Shown here: positions 55,361 through 64,000 of the stretch, piece by piece
Numbering within the stretch: the stretch's first letter is position 1
How the letters are laid out: every line of letters begins with the position of its first letter
NCBI GenBank assembly: GCA_026315105.1
Contig: CM048745.1
Span: 150,605,323-150,669,322, forward strand
Source: Locusta migratoria
Lineage: Eukaryota > Arthropoda > Insecta > Orthoptera > Acrididae
Length of the DNA: 64,000 bases
Direction of reading: 5' to 3'
The notes under the pieces: model-generated
Seen by the model: only the letters and a program-made list of their open reading frames with translations
The model's database searches: none
What the model was told of the DNA's origin: nothing
Program-made: the position numbers and the translations under genes

Positions 55361-55925
55361 ATTTATTATTTACTAATATTCATAGAATATATGACATCAA
55401 CTGCGATTTGGCAAAGCTGAAAATGAGTACCCAGCCGGGATTCGAACCCGGGTCTCCCGCTTTCTAGGCAGTTGCGCTGACCCCTACACCACTGGGGACA
55501 CAGTGATCACCGCACCTGCAAGGACTATCTAAGCACGCCTCCCGTCAGATACAAATTCCCAGCTTCGCCCTGCCCACAGTACTCAAACTTGTAGTTATGA
55601 AACTAATTCCCGTAAGAGTAAGTGCTTCAAACTTAATGGGGAGGGGTGGGCAAGTTTGAAGCACTTACTCTTACGGGAATTAGTTTCATAACTACAAGTT
55701 TGAGTACTGTGGGCAGGGCGAAGCTGGGGATTTGTATCTGACGGGAGGCGTGCTTAGATAGTCCTTGCAGGTGCGGTGATCACTGTGTCCCCAGTGGTGT
55801 AGGGGTCAGCGCAACTGCCTAGAAAGCAGGAGACCCGGGTTCGAATCCCGACTGGGTACACATTTTCAGCTTTGCCCAATCGCAGTTGATGTCATATATT
55901 CAATGAATATTAAATAATAACTGCA
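55361..55925. mobile_element. Palindrome with two divergent tRNA-like heads (III)
   Basis: The arms 55361-55634 and 55652-55925 (274 bp each) are nearly identical in inverted orientation, with a 17-nt loop. Each arm holds a ~71-nt tRNA-like unit: the left on minus (55428-55498), the right on + (about 55788-55858). It has an A box (gtggtgtaggggtcagcgc), a B box (gggttcgaatccc), a ccggg/cccgg T stem and an anticodon arm ctgc-ctagaaa-gcgg. The units face outward. No protein is encoded. Confidence 0.9.
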
Positions 55926-55981
55926 GGATCAGAAGTAACGTTTCTTCTTTCGGAACAGACGCCACATGTATGTATTATTTA

Positions 55982-56843
55982 CTAGCTGAAAACCTGGCGT
56001 TGCCCGTGTATTTATTTATTTATTCCTGCCATTTTCAGCTATATATTCATTTATATAACGGCTGTATGTCTGTAAAATATCTTGGGAATACAATTAGTAG
56101 TAAATATGTAATAGATTAAAACTTTATGCGTGATGGGGCGGTTTTCCATGAACGTTACTGTTTCCGTGCACATATTTCATGAACTAGATGTCGGAATGTG
56201 ATACAATTTAGAACGCAAATGTAACTAAATATGTGTATACTGTCTGCAAAATTTACTGTCCCTACAATTTGTAGTGTTCAAATTATAAATTATAACTTCA
56301 TACCGAGAGTCGTAGATTTACTCCATAAACAGCAGAAAAGCAGTAAGCGAGAAACTTTTTTTCTTTCATCATTTTACTATGGTTGCCAGCGAGAAAAAGT
56401 TTAATAAAGGTTTGAAACTATGTTTAAAGTTTGTTGCAAGTCGCTAAGTACTGTCATTCTCATACAGTGTATTTCGAAAGTCTCGCCGCATTATATGGCA
56501 TTTTTTGCGATTTCTATTGGTTATGACGTAATATCTTTTGAACCATGTGCCGTATGTGATTCTTAACCATGCAGCAATTGTTATCTCACGGTAAGGAATG
56601 TGTGTACCAAATTTGGTTGAAATCGGTCTAATGGTTTAGGAGAAAATGAGCAGCATTGACGCTCAACGCAGCAGTTTTTCGCGCATCTCATTGTTTATGA
56701 CGTCATATGTGATTCTTAAACTTACGGCGACCGTCCTCATGGATTGAAGCTTACGTGTACAAAATTTCATAAAGATTGGAACAAAACTTTAGATTTTCAT
56801 GCAACACGTACAAATATACGGACCCTCTGCTTTATATATTAGA
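55982..56843 (-). mobile_element. Non-autonomous Helitron, complete, 862 bp
   Basis: On minus: 5' tctaatatataaagcagagg after an A; 3' hairpin gggcaacgccaggt, then tttcag and ctag before T. The interior matches 9598-10695 without its SINE. No helicase. Confidence 0.9.
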
Positions 56844-57465
56844 TTATTGCTGTTTATATATTTCCTAGGCATTAAACGTGGTACTGTATTTCGTGACACA
56901 ATTACGAAAACATTATTAAACGAAAATCCCGTTTCCTGTTTATGTCAGTTTGTAATAATAACATGCCAGTGCATTGTAATACGTACGGCTCACACTAGCA
57001 CGGTCGTAATACTATGAGCGCCCTAAAGCCCCAACAACAACAACAACAACAACAACAACAACGTAATACTAACTTCCAAAAACGGTTTAAGACAAGAAGC
57101 ATATTGTAACCAGGTGCTTTTAAGTTCAAAAGCAACTGATTTATAGTTATGTGATGTACTGGTACGTAGTTACACGTTCCACATGTATTTTTTCTGCAGA
57201 TTTTGAACATCTTAATACATTTGATACTGGTACTAGGCACGATTTTTACATTCTTAAAGACCAAGTGTTACGTCTTATTAAAGCCCTTTTCGCTATATTC
57301 TCGGCCAGATGGCTTGCACGTGCCGTTCTTGTCATGTTTTCATCGTACCAACTCGCCAGGAATGTAAAGGTACTGTAAATCTATAAGAATCTTTTCCTGC
57401 CAAAATCTCAGTTTGTCTGTACACGATAAACGACAGTTAGTTACGTTTTATTTTACATTTTGTAC
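56844..57465. other. Spacer with (CAA)n
   Basis: gagcgccctaaagcccc followed by (CAA)n at 57032-57061 looks like the bare 3' end of an RTE or I-like LINE. Nothing else is recognised. Confidence 0.4.
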
Positions 57466-57650
57466 GCCGGCCGCGGTGGCCGAGGTGACTGAGGCGCTCC
57501 AGTCACGGTCTGCACGGCCACTACGGTCGGGGGTTCGAATCCCCCCTCGGACATGGATATTTGTGCCGTCCTTAGTTGTAAGTAGTTTGTAAGTTTAGGG
57601 ACTGATGACCCCGTAGTTAAGTCCCTTAAGCTTAAACATTTGAACATTTT
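57466..57650 (+). repeat. SINE type A
   Basis: Complete head, B box and tail, slightly shortened between gtccttag and gtaagtag. Confidence 0.9.
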
Positions 57651-58164
57651 TTGAAAATTTTTTACAAACAAATCCCTGTCAACTTTCGGCTGTCATTGCT
57701 GCATCATCAATAGTAGATTACTGTGCAAAACTTTGTTTTGACTTCCACAAACCTATCAGTATACTATCAAAACTGAAGAAAAATACTGAGTTAGTTACCT
57801 CTCTCTCTCTGTTACAGATTCCATACACCCTCAAAATTTAACACTTTATTCTATCCTACATTGTAAGAGCTTTTCATATTTAAGAAAATGTACATTTTCT
57901 TAGTTTTCCTCTAACTACAATTTATCGCGCCGCAATAAGCTTCGATATGCAGTCACATTTTAAATGTGTCGTTCAACTCCATGTCTAATCCACAACGGTT
58001 TCTCGCCTCACGGTTGGTTCTTACGACCCGGCCGCTTGGCAGCGCTGCAGTCGCCAGGTTGCAGTTAACTACTGGGAGTTTCGTGACTCGACTGCCGCCC
58101 TGCTGCTACCACGAGGGCGTTTGAAACGTCCAATAGATGGCACCACCGGCCCGTATGGAGGTCT
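57651..58164. other. No recognised feature
   Basis: Spacer; GC-richer near 58020-58150. Confidence 0.4.
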
Positions 58165-58989
58165 TACAAGAAGACGCCTACTCGTCATCGCCGAATTCGT
58201 CCAAATTTATGGTACATGTGGGGCGTGGCGAAACACGAAAGTACCCCGAGACAGATGTCCAAGCGTTTAGGAAATAAAAGGAATTTTGATGCGAATCTAT
58301 CACCATATGCATCTTATCAACTGTCCCTGTAACTGCATGTTTAGGAAGCGCTGTGTGGGTCAGCATTTCTAACAAGAACTTCACCTGAATACATATCTCC
58401 GTCTATACTTGTGTAGACCAGATACAATATACTTTCCAGAGAAAAAAAATGCAGTATACTGCTTACTGCGAAAATACGTGAGCTACGTGATTAACAATCT
58501 TAGACCAGACACCAGCATTGACTTCAAGCTATACATGCAGAGCTAATATAACAAACTTTCCAAATATGTGGACCAAAAATCCAAATATGGAAACATGATT
58601 ATTATCGTATTTGAACGAATGGAGATAGTTTATTATACATACATGGACTCATTTAATATCAGTTTTATCGATGGCTACAAGAAACATGTTTTATATTTGT
58701 GTATATGTGAGTATATCATTAAGAGTACTTGTGTAAAGTATCCTATATGTGCCCTAAGATTTCATAATTGATGTTAACTATATACAGTAAAAGTATAAGA
58801 TTGTTGGTTATTTAGAGGGGACTAAACTGCAGGGTTATCAGTCCAAATGTTTAAGAAATGAAATAAAAAACATTTGGTGAAAAAAAGCGATAAAAGATCG
58901 GATTCGTATTGAGAAGGTCGCGGGTTCAACTCCACTGGCGGCAAATTTTTGATTTATTTACTTTTTTTCCCTCCTTGGCAATGGGTCCA

Positions 58990-59190
58990 CCTACATATAT
59001 TTTCCCGTAGGGATCGTGAGGACAAGATTAGATTAATTACCGCACGCATGGAGACATTTAAACAATCATTCTACCCACGCTCGATACGTGAATGGAATGG
59101 GAAAAAACTCTAATAACTGGTACAGTGGGATGTACCCTCTGCCATGCACTTCACAGTGGTTTGCAGATTATTGGTGTAGATTTAGACTGA
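58990..59190 (+). mobile_element. CR1-like LINE extreme 3' end
   Basis: REDKIRLITARMETFKQSF and then YPRSIREWNGKKL stop, followed by ccctctgccatgcacttcac and a tggtgtagattt tail. It is the same C-terminus as at 22.7 kb. Confidence 0.75.
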
Positions 59191-59537
59191 CGTCACAATT
59201 AACCGCAACATCATATAGGTTATTTTCTTAATTTATATCAGCAAAAAACGAAAGGGCACTGGATGGAATTCGGGACTACAAACATTTAAAAAGCGACCGT
59301 AGTTAACGCGTACTCAAGGACGTCGTGCTTGTAAATTGATACTTACATTCTTTTGCAATTGATAAATTACATGTACTGGAGTGATATTCATCAAAGAAAC
59401 AGGAAAAGCAATTTCCACCTCATCTTGAGCACGTTAAAATAATATGCTTAATTTAAATAATGACATCCCATGCTGATGTTGTGCACATATAAATTTTGCC
59501 GTTAATGGTTAAGTCAGTAGTGTACGTATTGCCAAGG

Positions 59538-59540
<3 letters not shown>

Positions 59541-59582
<42 letters not shown>
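59541..59582 (+). repeat. A(42) homopolymer
   Basis: Uninterrupted A run. Confidence 0.95.
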
Positions 59583-59585
<3 letters not shown>

Positions 59586-59807
59586 TTGTCGCCAGACGAA
59601 ATCGAACCCGCGAACGTTTCAACTAACATCCGTTCTCTTATAGCTCAGCCAAAAACCGCTTTCTAAACAGACTCTGTTAGGGGCAGTTGATAAGGTGCAT
59701 ATGGTGATAGACCAGTATCAAAATTCCTTTTATTTTCTAAACGCTTAGCCATCTGGAGTTCATATCTCACCACACCCTACGTGTATCATATATTTGGACG
59801 AATTCGA

Positions 59808-60008
59808 GCCGGCCGCGGTGGCCGAGGGGACTGAGGCGCTCCAGTCACGGTCTGCACGGCCACTGCGGTCGGGGGTTCGAATCCCCCCTCGGGCATGGAT
59901 GTTTGTGTCGTCCTTAGTCTTAGCTAGTTCATAAGTAGTTTGTAAGCTTAGGGACTAATGACCCCGTAGTTAAGTCCCATAAGTTCTACAAACATTTGAA
60001 CATTTGAT
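59808..60008 (+). repeat. SINE type A with 8-bp duplication
   Basis: Complete. gaattcga flanks it at 59800-59807 and 60009-60016. Confidence 0.9.
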
Positions 60009-60035
60009 GAATTCGACGATGACGAGCAAGCGTCC

Positions 60036-60389
60036 TCATCTTTTTATAGTATAGTATAGATATCTATGGAGTGAGCATTATGTACTGCGCATGTTCTCAA
60101 CATCTCGCCGGGCTAGTCTCGTGATTTTGGGACGACACTGCTAGGTTGCGTATTGTGACAGTAACGAAACTTGAATATTACACGTGTTTTTCTTGTCTTA
60201 CGTGTCTTTTCTGTATGTTGTGAGTTAGTAGCAGATTTGGTACAATATTGTTGTTGCTATGGATGCAAGGGAAAGAACGGCAACGGAGGTATAGTTACTT
60301 TTCATGGGTGTGTACAACTTAGGGTCTGCTTGGAAATAACGTATTGTTATTATTAAGTTTAAATGTTAAAAATTTTATATACTAACAGT
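60036..60389. other. No recognised feature
   Basis: Spacer. Confidence 0.4.
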
Positions 60390-60985
60390 CAGTGTTATAG
60401 GTGCTGAAATAGTCTCCCTTCGTTGTTCGAGGGTTTCTGACACCTGCTGAAGAAGTTGCTCATTACAGTCTGAAGTTCGCCCACAAAAATTGCAGTGATT
60501 TATTAACGAATGTTTGTTGTTAGTTAATCTAAAGTGTGGGGATTTGATTTGTACACTTCCTCTAATAATTCTCACCACAGATAAAAGTCGCACGGGGTTA
60601 AATCGGGAGAACAAGGGGGTCAAATGAGTGATCAATCTTTCACCGAACACATTACCAATTACCAATTTCGCTGTATGTGCCGTTGCAGAGTCTTGACGAA
60701 ATGTCGCGAAAGCACGTACTCTCTCGGTTAATTGGGAAAATAAAGGCCGCACTATGTTTCCAAACGTACCTGTCACTATTAATTGTTTCCTGAAAAAATA
60801 TAGGGCCTGTCATTTTCTCGCCGCTAACAGCGCACCACACTCCTATCCTTTGATCGTGCAGGGCTGTTCGTGAATTAAGTCAAGCTTTTCCTAATTCCAG
60901 TAACGATTATTTTGCGAATTAACACACCCACTTAGGTGGAACTATGATTCGTCCGAAAAGAAAGTTAATTTCGGGTCAATTTATC
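60390..60985 (-). pseudogene. ITm transposase relic
   Basis: Read on minus, the order is FSDES (near 60970, first catalytic D region, frameshifted), VWCAVSGEKMTGPIFFQETI (near 60840), then QLTERVRAF and RQDSATAHTAKLVIGNVFGE (second catalytic D in QDS) and a degraded segment where the third D motif is lost. 'QDGATAHTA' is a family signature. Several frameshifts and stops. Terminal repeats are not seen. Confidence 0.75.
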
Positions 60986-61640
60986 CGTCATGCACCTTTT
61001 TCAGAATCAATGAGTGTAGTTAGCAACTTCCTCAGCAGGAGTCAGGAATGCTTGAACAACGAAGGGAGACAGTTCCAGCACTTCCTTGTGTAATGCAGGT
61101 GAGTAATAAACTTTTCTTTCTAACTGTGTTGTGTATTTATTTGTTTTATTTATTTATTTATTTTGCTCTCTTTTACAATGACCTGTTATCTAGATGCTAA
61201 AACAGGTCGTATTTTACACAGGTAATTGTATTTTTTTTTACACTGAATAATTTGTTCTTATATCTAGTTAAATTTAACAATATACAGCTTAACTATAAAT
61301 AGTAATTAGAAGAATTAATTAAATAATACATATCCATTCAAGAAGAAGAAGTAAAAAATAAGGGCAATTACAGACGTTTATATTGAAAAACACAATGAAA
61401 GAATAACATGGATTTATTTAATAAAAGAAGATGATAGGAGAGAGAAAGGTGGAGAAGATCGAGTCCGACACTTTGTGATACTTGAGGTTCGAGGACTTGG
61501 CATTCCCATCAAGTCGTCAACCCTCAACCATTGTTAGTATTATCTAAAACAGGTTAACAGGTTTATAGTGCTGTTTTGCCGGTGACAAAGAACGACAATT
61601 TCATATTTGTCCTTACTACTATAGTTACACTATTATTGAT
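60986..61640. other. AT-rich, nothing recognised
   Basis: A degenerate (TTTA)n lies near 61135-61165. Confidence 0.45.
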
Positions 61641-62110
61641 CACTGTCCGTGTTTGTGTCTGTGTTTAGGCCCGCGTTGTGGTCCCTGCCATGTTCTCGAA
61701 TTCGGTTCCTTAGCTGGTACACTCTATGCACTGTGTTTGCTCATTGCATATGTCGTTGCCTTCTGTGTGGTCTATTTCGTTTGTATTCGTCATATGTCGC
61801 GTGCGAGATTTTATCTGTTAGTATATTGAGTGTAGTCCATCGGTCCTCTTGTCTTATGGCCTCGTATATTTGTTGTTCTGTGTGAGTATGTAGTGCTGGT
61901 GATGCGTCTCTGAGGTGATTGTAGGCCCCACAGGAAAGGACAACTTCTTTGGGAGATCCCCTCTCCCCACATGTGCAGTATGGTGTTGCTGTAAGAGTGA
62001 CGCATTCTAAGTGCGTGGGATAAGAGCCGTGTCCTGTCAAGAAGTGAACTATGCTGCGGCTGGGATCGAGATGCGTTGTGTATATCAGAAACAACTTGCG
62101 CGCCAACCTG
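61641..62110 (-). mobile_element. I/R1-like LINE C-terminus
   Basis: On minus: IVHFLTGHGSYPTHLECVTL, then CTCGERGSPKEVVLSC, a zinc knuckle in which the usual H is K. It ends near 61741 with a basic tail. A further fragment in a different frame may lie at 62110-62260. Confidence 0.7.
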
Positions 62111-62294
62111 TATTAAATTTAGTGCGGATGCCGGGCGGCCAGCTAAGCGGGCATCGCAGCTGCCGTCGCCGGCAAGTCGCACGCCGCAAAGGCGGTTGCG
62201 CTGAGGATTGATCACCCTGTAGAACCAATTTCCCTGTCTTTCTGTTTGTTTTTGCCACGTGTTTACGAGAACAGTGTAGAATATCTGTAAACTA

Positions 62295-63170
62295 GGCTTA
62301 CGTTTTGGATCGCTTTGTAGTTTCGTTGTAGGGTAATTAATTGGAATAACCATTCGAATGCCGGCCGCGGTGGCCAACGGGACTGCGGCGCGCCAGTCAC
62401 GGACTGCACGGCGATTACGGTCGGGGATTCGAATCCCCCCTCGGGCATGGATATTTGTGCCGTCCTTAGTCTTAGCTAGTTCATAAGTAGTTTGTAAGTT
62501 TAGGGACTGCTGACCTTGTAGACGAGTCCCACAAGCTATACAAGCATTTGAAACATTCGAAAAACAGTAGTGAGCAAAAAAATGTTGTTGGCAGTCAGTT
62601 ACTTTCGGCAAAAGGCCGTAAATAAGGTGAAATCTTAGCTATGACAAAAACGCAAAATACTTTGGATATTTTTGACTTTAAAACAGTTTCGTCCAAGATA
62701 TCAAGCATTTAGAATGTCTATAAATACATAAACAAAGTTTTACGATTTTTCTGGAGGTTATATGAATGTAATAATGAAGTAATACCACTCGAAATACGCT
62801 TCGCGCTATACGGTCTGCTCCGCTAACGATTACAAATTATTTCACTTTTTCCTTGACATTTTGGAACGCTTTTCCAGTATCCTTGTAGGGTAATGAACTA
62901 GAATAAACATTCGAATAACAGTAGCGAGCCAAAAAATATTCTTGGCAGTCACTTCTTTTCAGAAAAAGGCCGTGAATAACGGGAATCTCAGCTATAGCAA
63001 AAACGTAAAATACTGCCGATATTTTCATGTTTAAACTGGCTTCGTCCACAGTATCAAACATTTAGGATGTCTATAAATACATATAAAAAGGTATACGAGT
63101 TTTCTGTAGATTATCTGTGTGTAATAACGAAGTAATATCACCCGAAATACGCTTAGCACTATACGGGCAG
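62295..63170. repeat. Tandem duplication, ~358-bp unit, first unit with a SINE
   Basis: Unit 1 (62295-62830, minus the SINE) and unit 2 (about 62870-63170) share tgtagggtaat, cattcgaa.aacagtag, aaaggccgt.aataa, atgtctataaatacat and cgaaatacgctt, at roughly 80% identity. Confidence 0.75.
62359..62553 (+). repeat. SINE type A with empty site in unit 2
   Basis: Complete. attcgaa flanks it (62352-62358 and 62555-62561). Unit 2 has a single cattcgaa at 62908-62915, the pre-insertion state. Confidence 0.95.
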
Positions 63171-63469
63171 CACGTGACCTGACCGCAAGAGATGTATCGG
63201 ACAGATTTCTCGTTCTGCGCATCAGAATGCTTACTCCATATATATACTCTTAAGATCGAGGTAATGTTTAGTTAGTAGCATCTTTGGAAAGAACTCACAC
63301 CACATTTCAGCCATAATGGTCTATTTCTTTGTTTTTGGCATTCGTGTGAATCTAGGAAATCAAGTAATTTTCAAAGACTGAATTTAGTATGGTGGTTAAA
63401 CACCACTTTATGGTAGGCGAACCGCCTCACGAGAATACGTAAAAGCTTGATAAACATTATGGTGACTGT
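63171..63469. other. No recognised feature
   Basis: Spacer. Confidence 0.4.
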
Positions 63470-63682
63470 TCTTTCAAAATTTTCGGAGTGGCCATATGCG
63501 CACAAGTTACGCTGAATGTTCTGGACTCCCTGGACATAATATTTTGCATAAACATTTGGACATGAGAAAGCTATCCGCAAGATGGATGGCGCGATTGCTC
63601 ACGCTTGTCCAAAAACGGAATCGTATGAAGTGATGCAAGGAAGGATTGCAGCTGTTCAGGAAGAATCCGCAGGACTTTAAAG
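63470..63682 (+). pseudogene. mariner N-terminal fragment
   Basis: From 63535: NILHKHLDMRKLSARWMARL, LTLVQKRNRMK, a stop, CKEGLQLFRKNPQDFK. This is the HTH-to-linker part of a mariner transposase, closely matching the element at 15354-16568 (CCKEGLQLIRKNPQDFK) and including the ~30-bp stretch that element has lost. No termini and no catalytic domain. Confidence 0.75.
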
Positions 63683-64000
63683 GGAGGGGGGAGGGGGTGT
63701 ACACGAAAAACATGTACTAATATAACCTGTCATAAACTCCACTACTTTTTAGTTACATAAATGAAATTATATGCAATGGATGAAAATGTTTTGTAATTTT
63801 AATTGAAATTTTTTTGAAGTTTTTAAGTTTATGAACTCATAATTCACAAAAGTACCATTTACTAAGAAAATTTCTACGAAATTGTCTTGAATTTTTTGCA
63901 ATATAATCTCAATCATTACATAAAGAAACCCACAGAATCATTTCAGTTTATTGATATTAAACGAAGTTTTAGGTTTCATTATTTTTTTAATTGAAAAACT
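63683..64000. other. AT-rich, nothing recognised
   Basis: No supported feature up to the window edge. Confidence 0.5.

Larger units (their letters stand above)
58165..60035. mobile_element. Inverted-repeat element with convergent tRNA-like pieces
   Basis: 58165-58350 and 59660-60035 (minus its SINE) are inverted relatives (cgtcatcg.cgaattc, ataaaaggaattttgat, tatcaccatatgca.cttatcaactg). Inside, ggtcgcgggttcaactcc (about 58917 on +) and cgttcgcgggttcgatttcg (minus, about 59593) are matching B-box regions of a tRNA-like sequence. The interior also holds a LINE tail and an A(42) run. It could be two inverted SINE copies or one foldback element. Confidence 0.5.

Noticed and set aside
55788..55858. 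Functional tRNA-Ser(AGA) gene from the anticodon-like triplet
   Set aside because: No long variable arm, which tRNA-Ser needs, and it is duplicated in a foldback.
1..64000. CRISPR array, prokaryotic operon, or endogenous viral gene
   Set aside because: No regularly spaced identical repeats, no operon-like gene packing, and every recognisable polymerase motif belongs to non-LTR or Penelope-like elements.

Overview
The window looks like intronic and intergenic DNA from a very large arthropod genome, most likely an orthopteran of the Schistocerca/Locusta type. That assignment is inference: it rests on tRNA-headed SINEs with a shared 'agggactgatgaccccgtagttaagtccc' type of tail, on abundant CR1-like, RTE and Penelope-like retroelements, on mariner/ITm, hAT, piggyBac and Helitron relics, and on 6-20 kb introns. 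Nothing looks bacterial, and I see no viral gene, CRISPR array or intact tRNA/rRNA gene.

The only host gene I can support lies on the + strand as four coding exons at 21419-21599, 41629-41797, 48833-48915 and 54948-55225. They are GC-rich in AT-rich surroundings, each is bounded by AG/GT, and their phases chain without a break (entry phase 1, then 2, 0, 2, exit phase 1). Together they encode about 236 residues of a larger protein that continues beyond both ends. I do not recognise the protein by name.

Region 1-21.4 kb: SINEs, a degraded Helitron, a CR1-like LINE (4.05-6.85 kb) with a second LINE nested in it, a composite of a TTAA-flanked element plus an ITm transposon that recurs at 11-12.8 kb, a LINE inserted in a tRNA-like sequence (8.2-9.15 kb), a Helitron holding a SINE (9.6-10.7 kb), a DD34D mariner (15.35-16.57 kb) and another Helitron end (17.9 kb).

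Intron 1 of the visible gene, 21.6-41.6 kb: a CR1-like inverted pair around RTE and Penelope pieces, a GC-rich 110-bp-arm palindrome (24.94-25.18 kb), an RTE relic, two Penelope-like inverted repeats with hammerhead-like cores, an I-like LINE tail, a hAT (30.8-31.6 kb), a piggyBac-like element (34.0-35.1 kb), a PIF/Harbinger-like element (35.3-36.6 kb) and a TIR-bounded ITm element (37.9-41.1 kb).

Introns 2 and 3 and the 3' flank, 41.8-64 kb: an RTE with a long open RT frame, a 3.1-kb hAT that hosts two SINEs and a tRNA-headed palindrome, two further tRNA-headed palindromes (49.2 and 55.4 kb), two Helitrons, a Penelope GIY-YIG fragment, more SINEs, an ITm transposase relic (60.4-61.0 kb) and a tandem duplication that preserves a SINE empty site (62.3-63.2 kb). 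The best candidates for something under-described are the divergent tRNA-headed palindromes and the recurring hammerhead-like cores.
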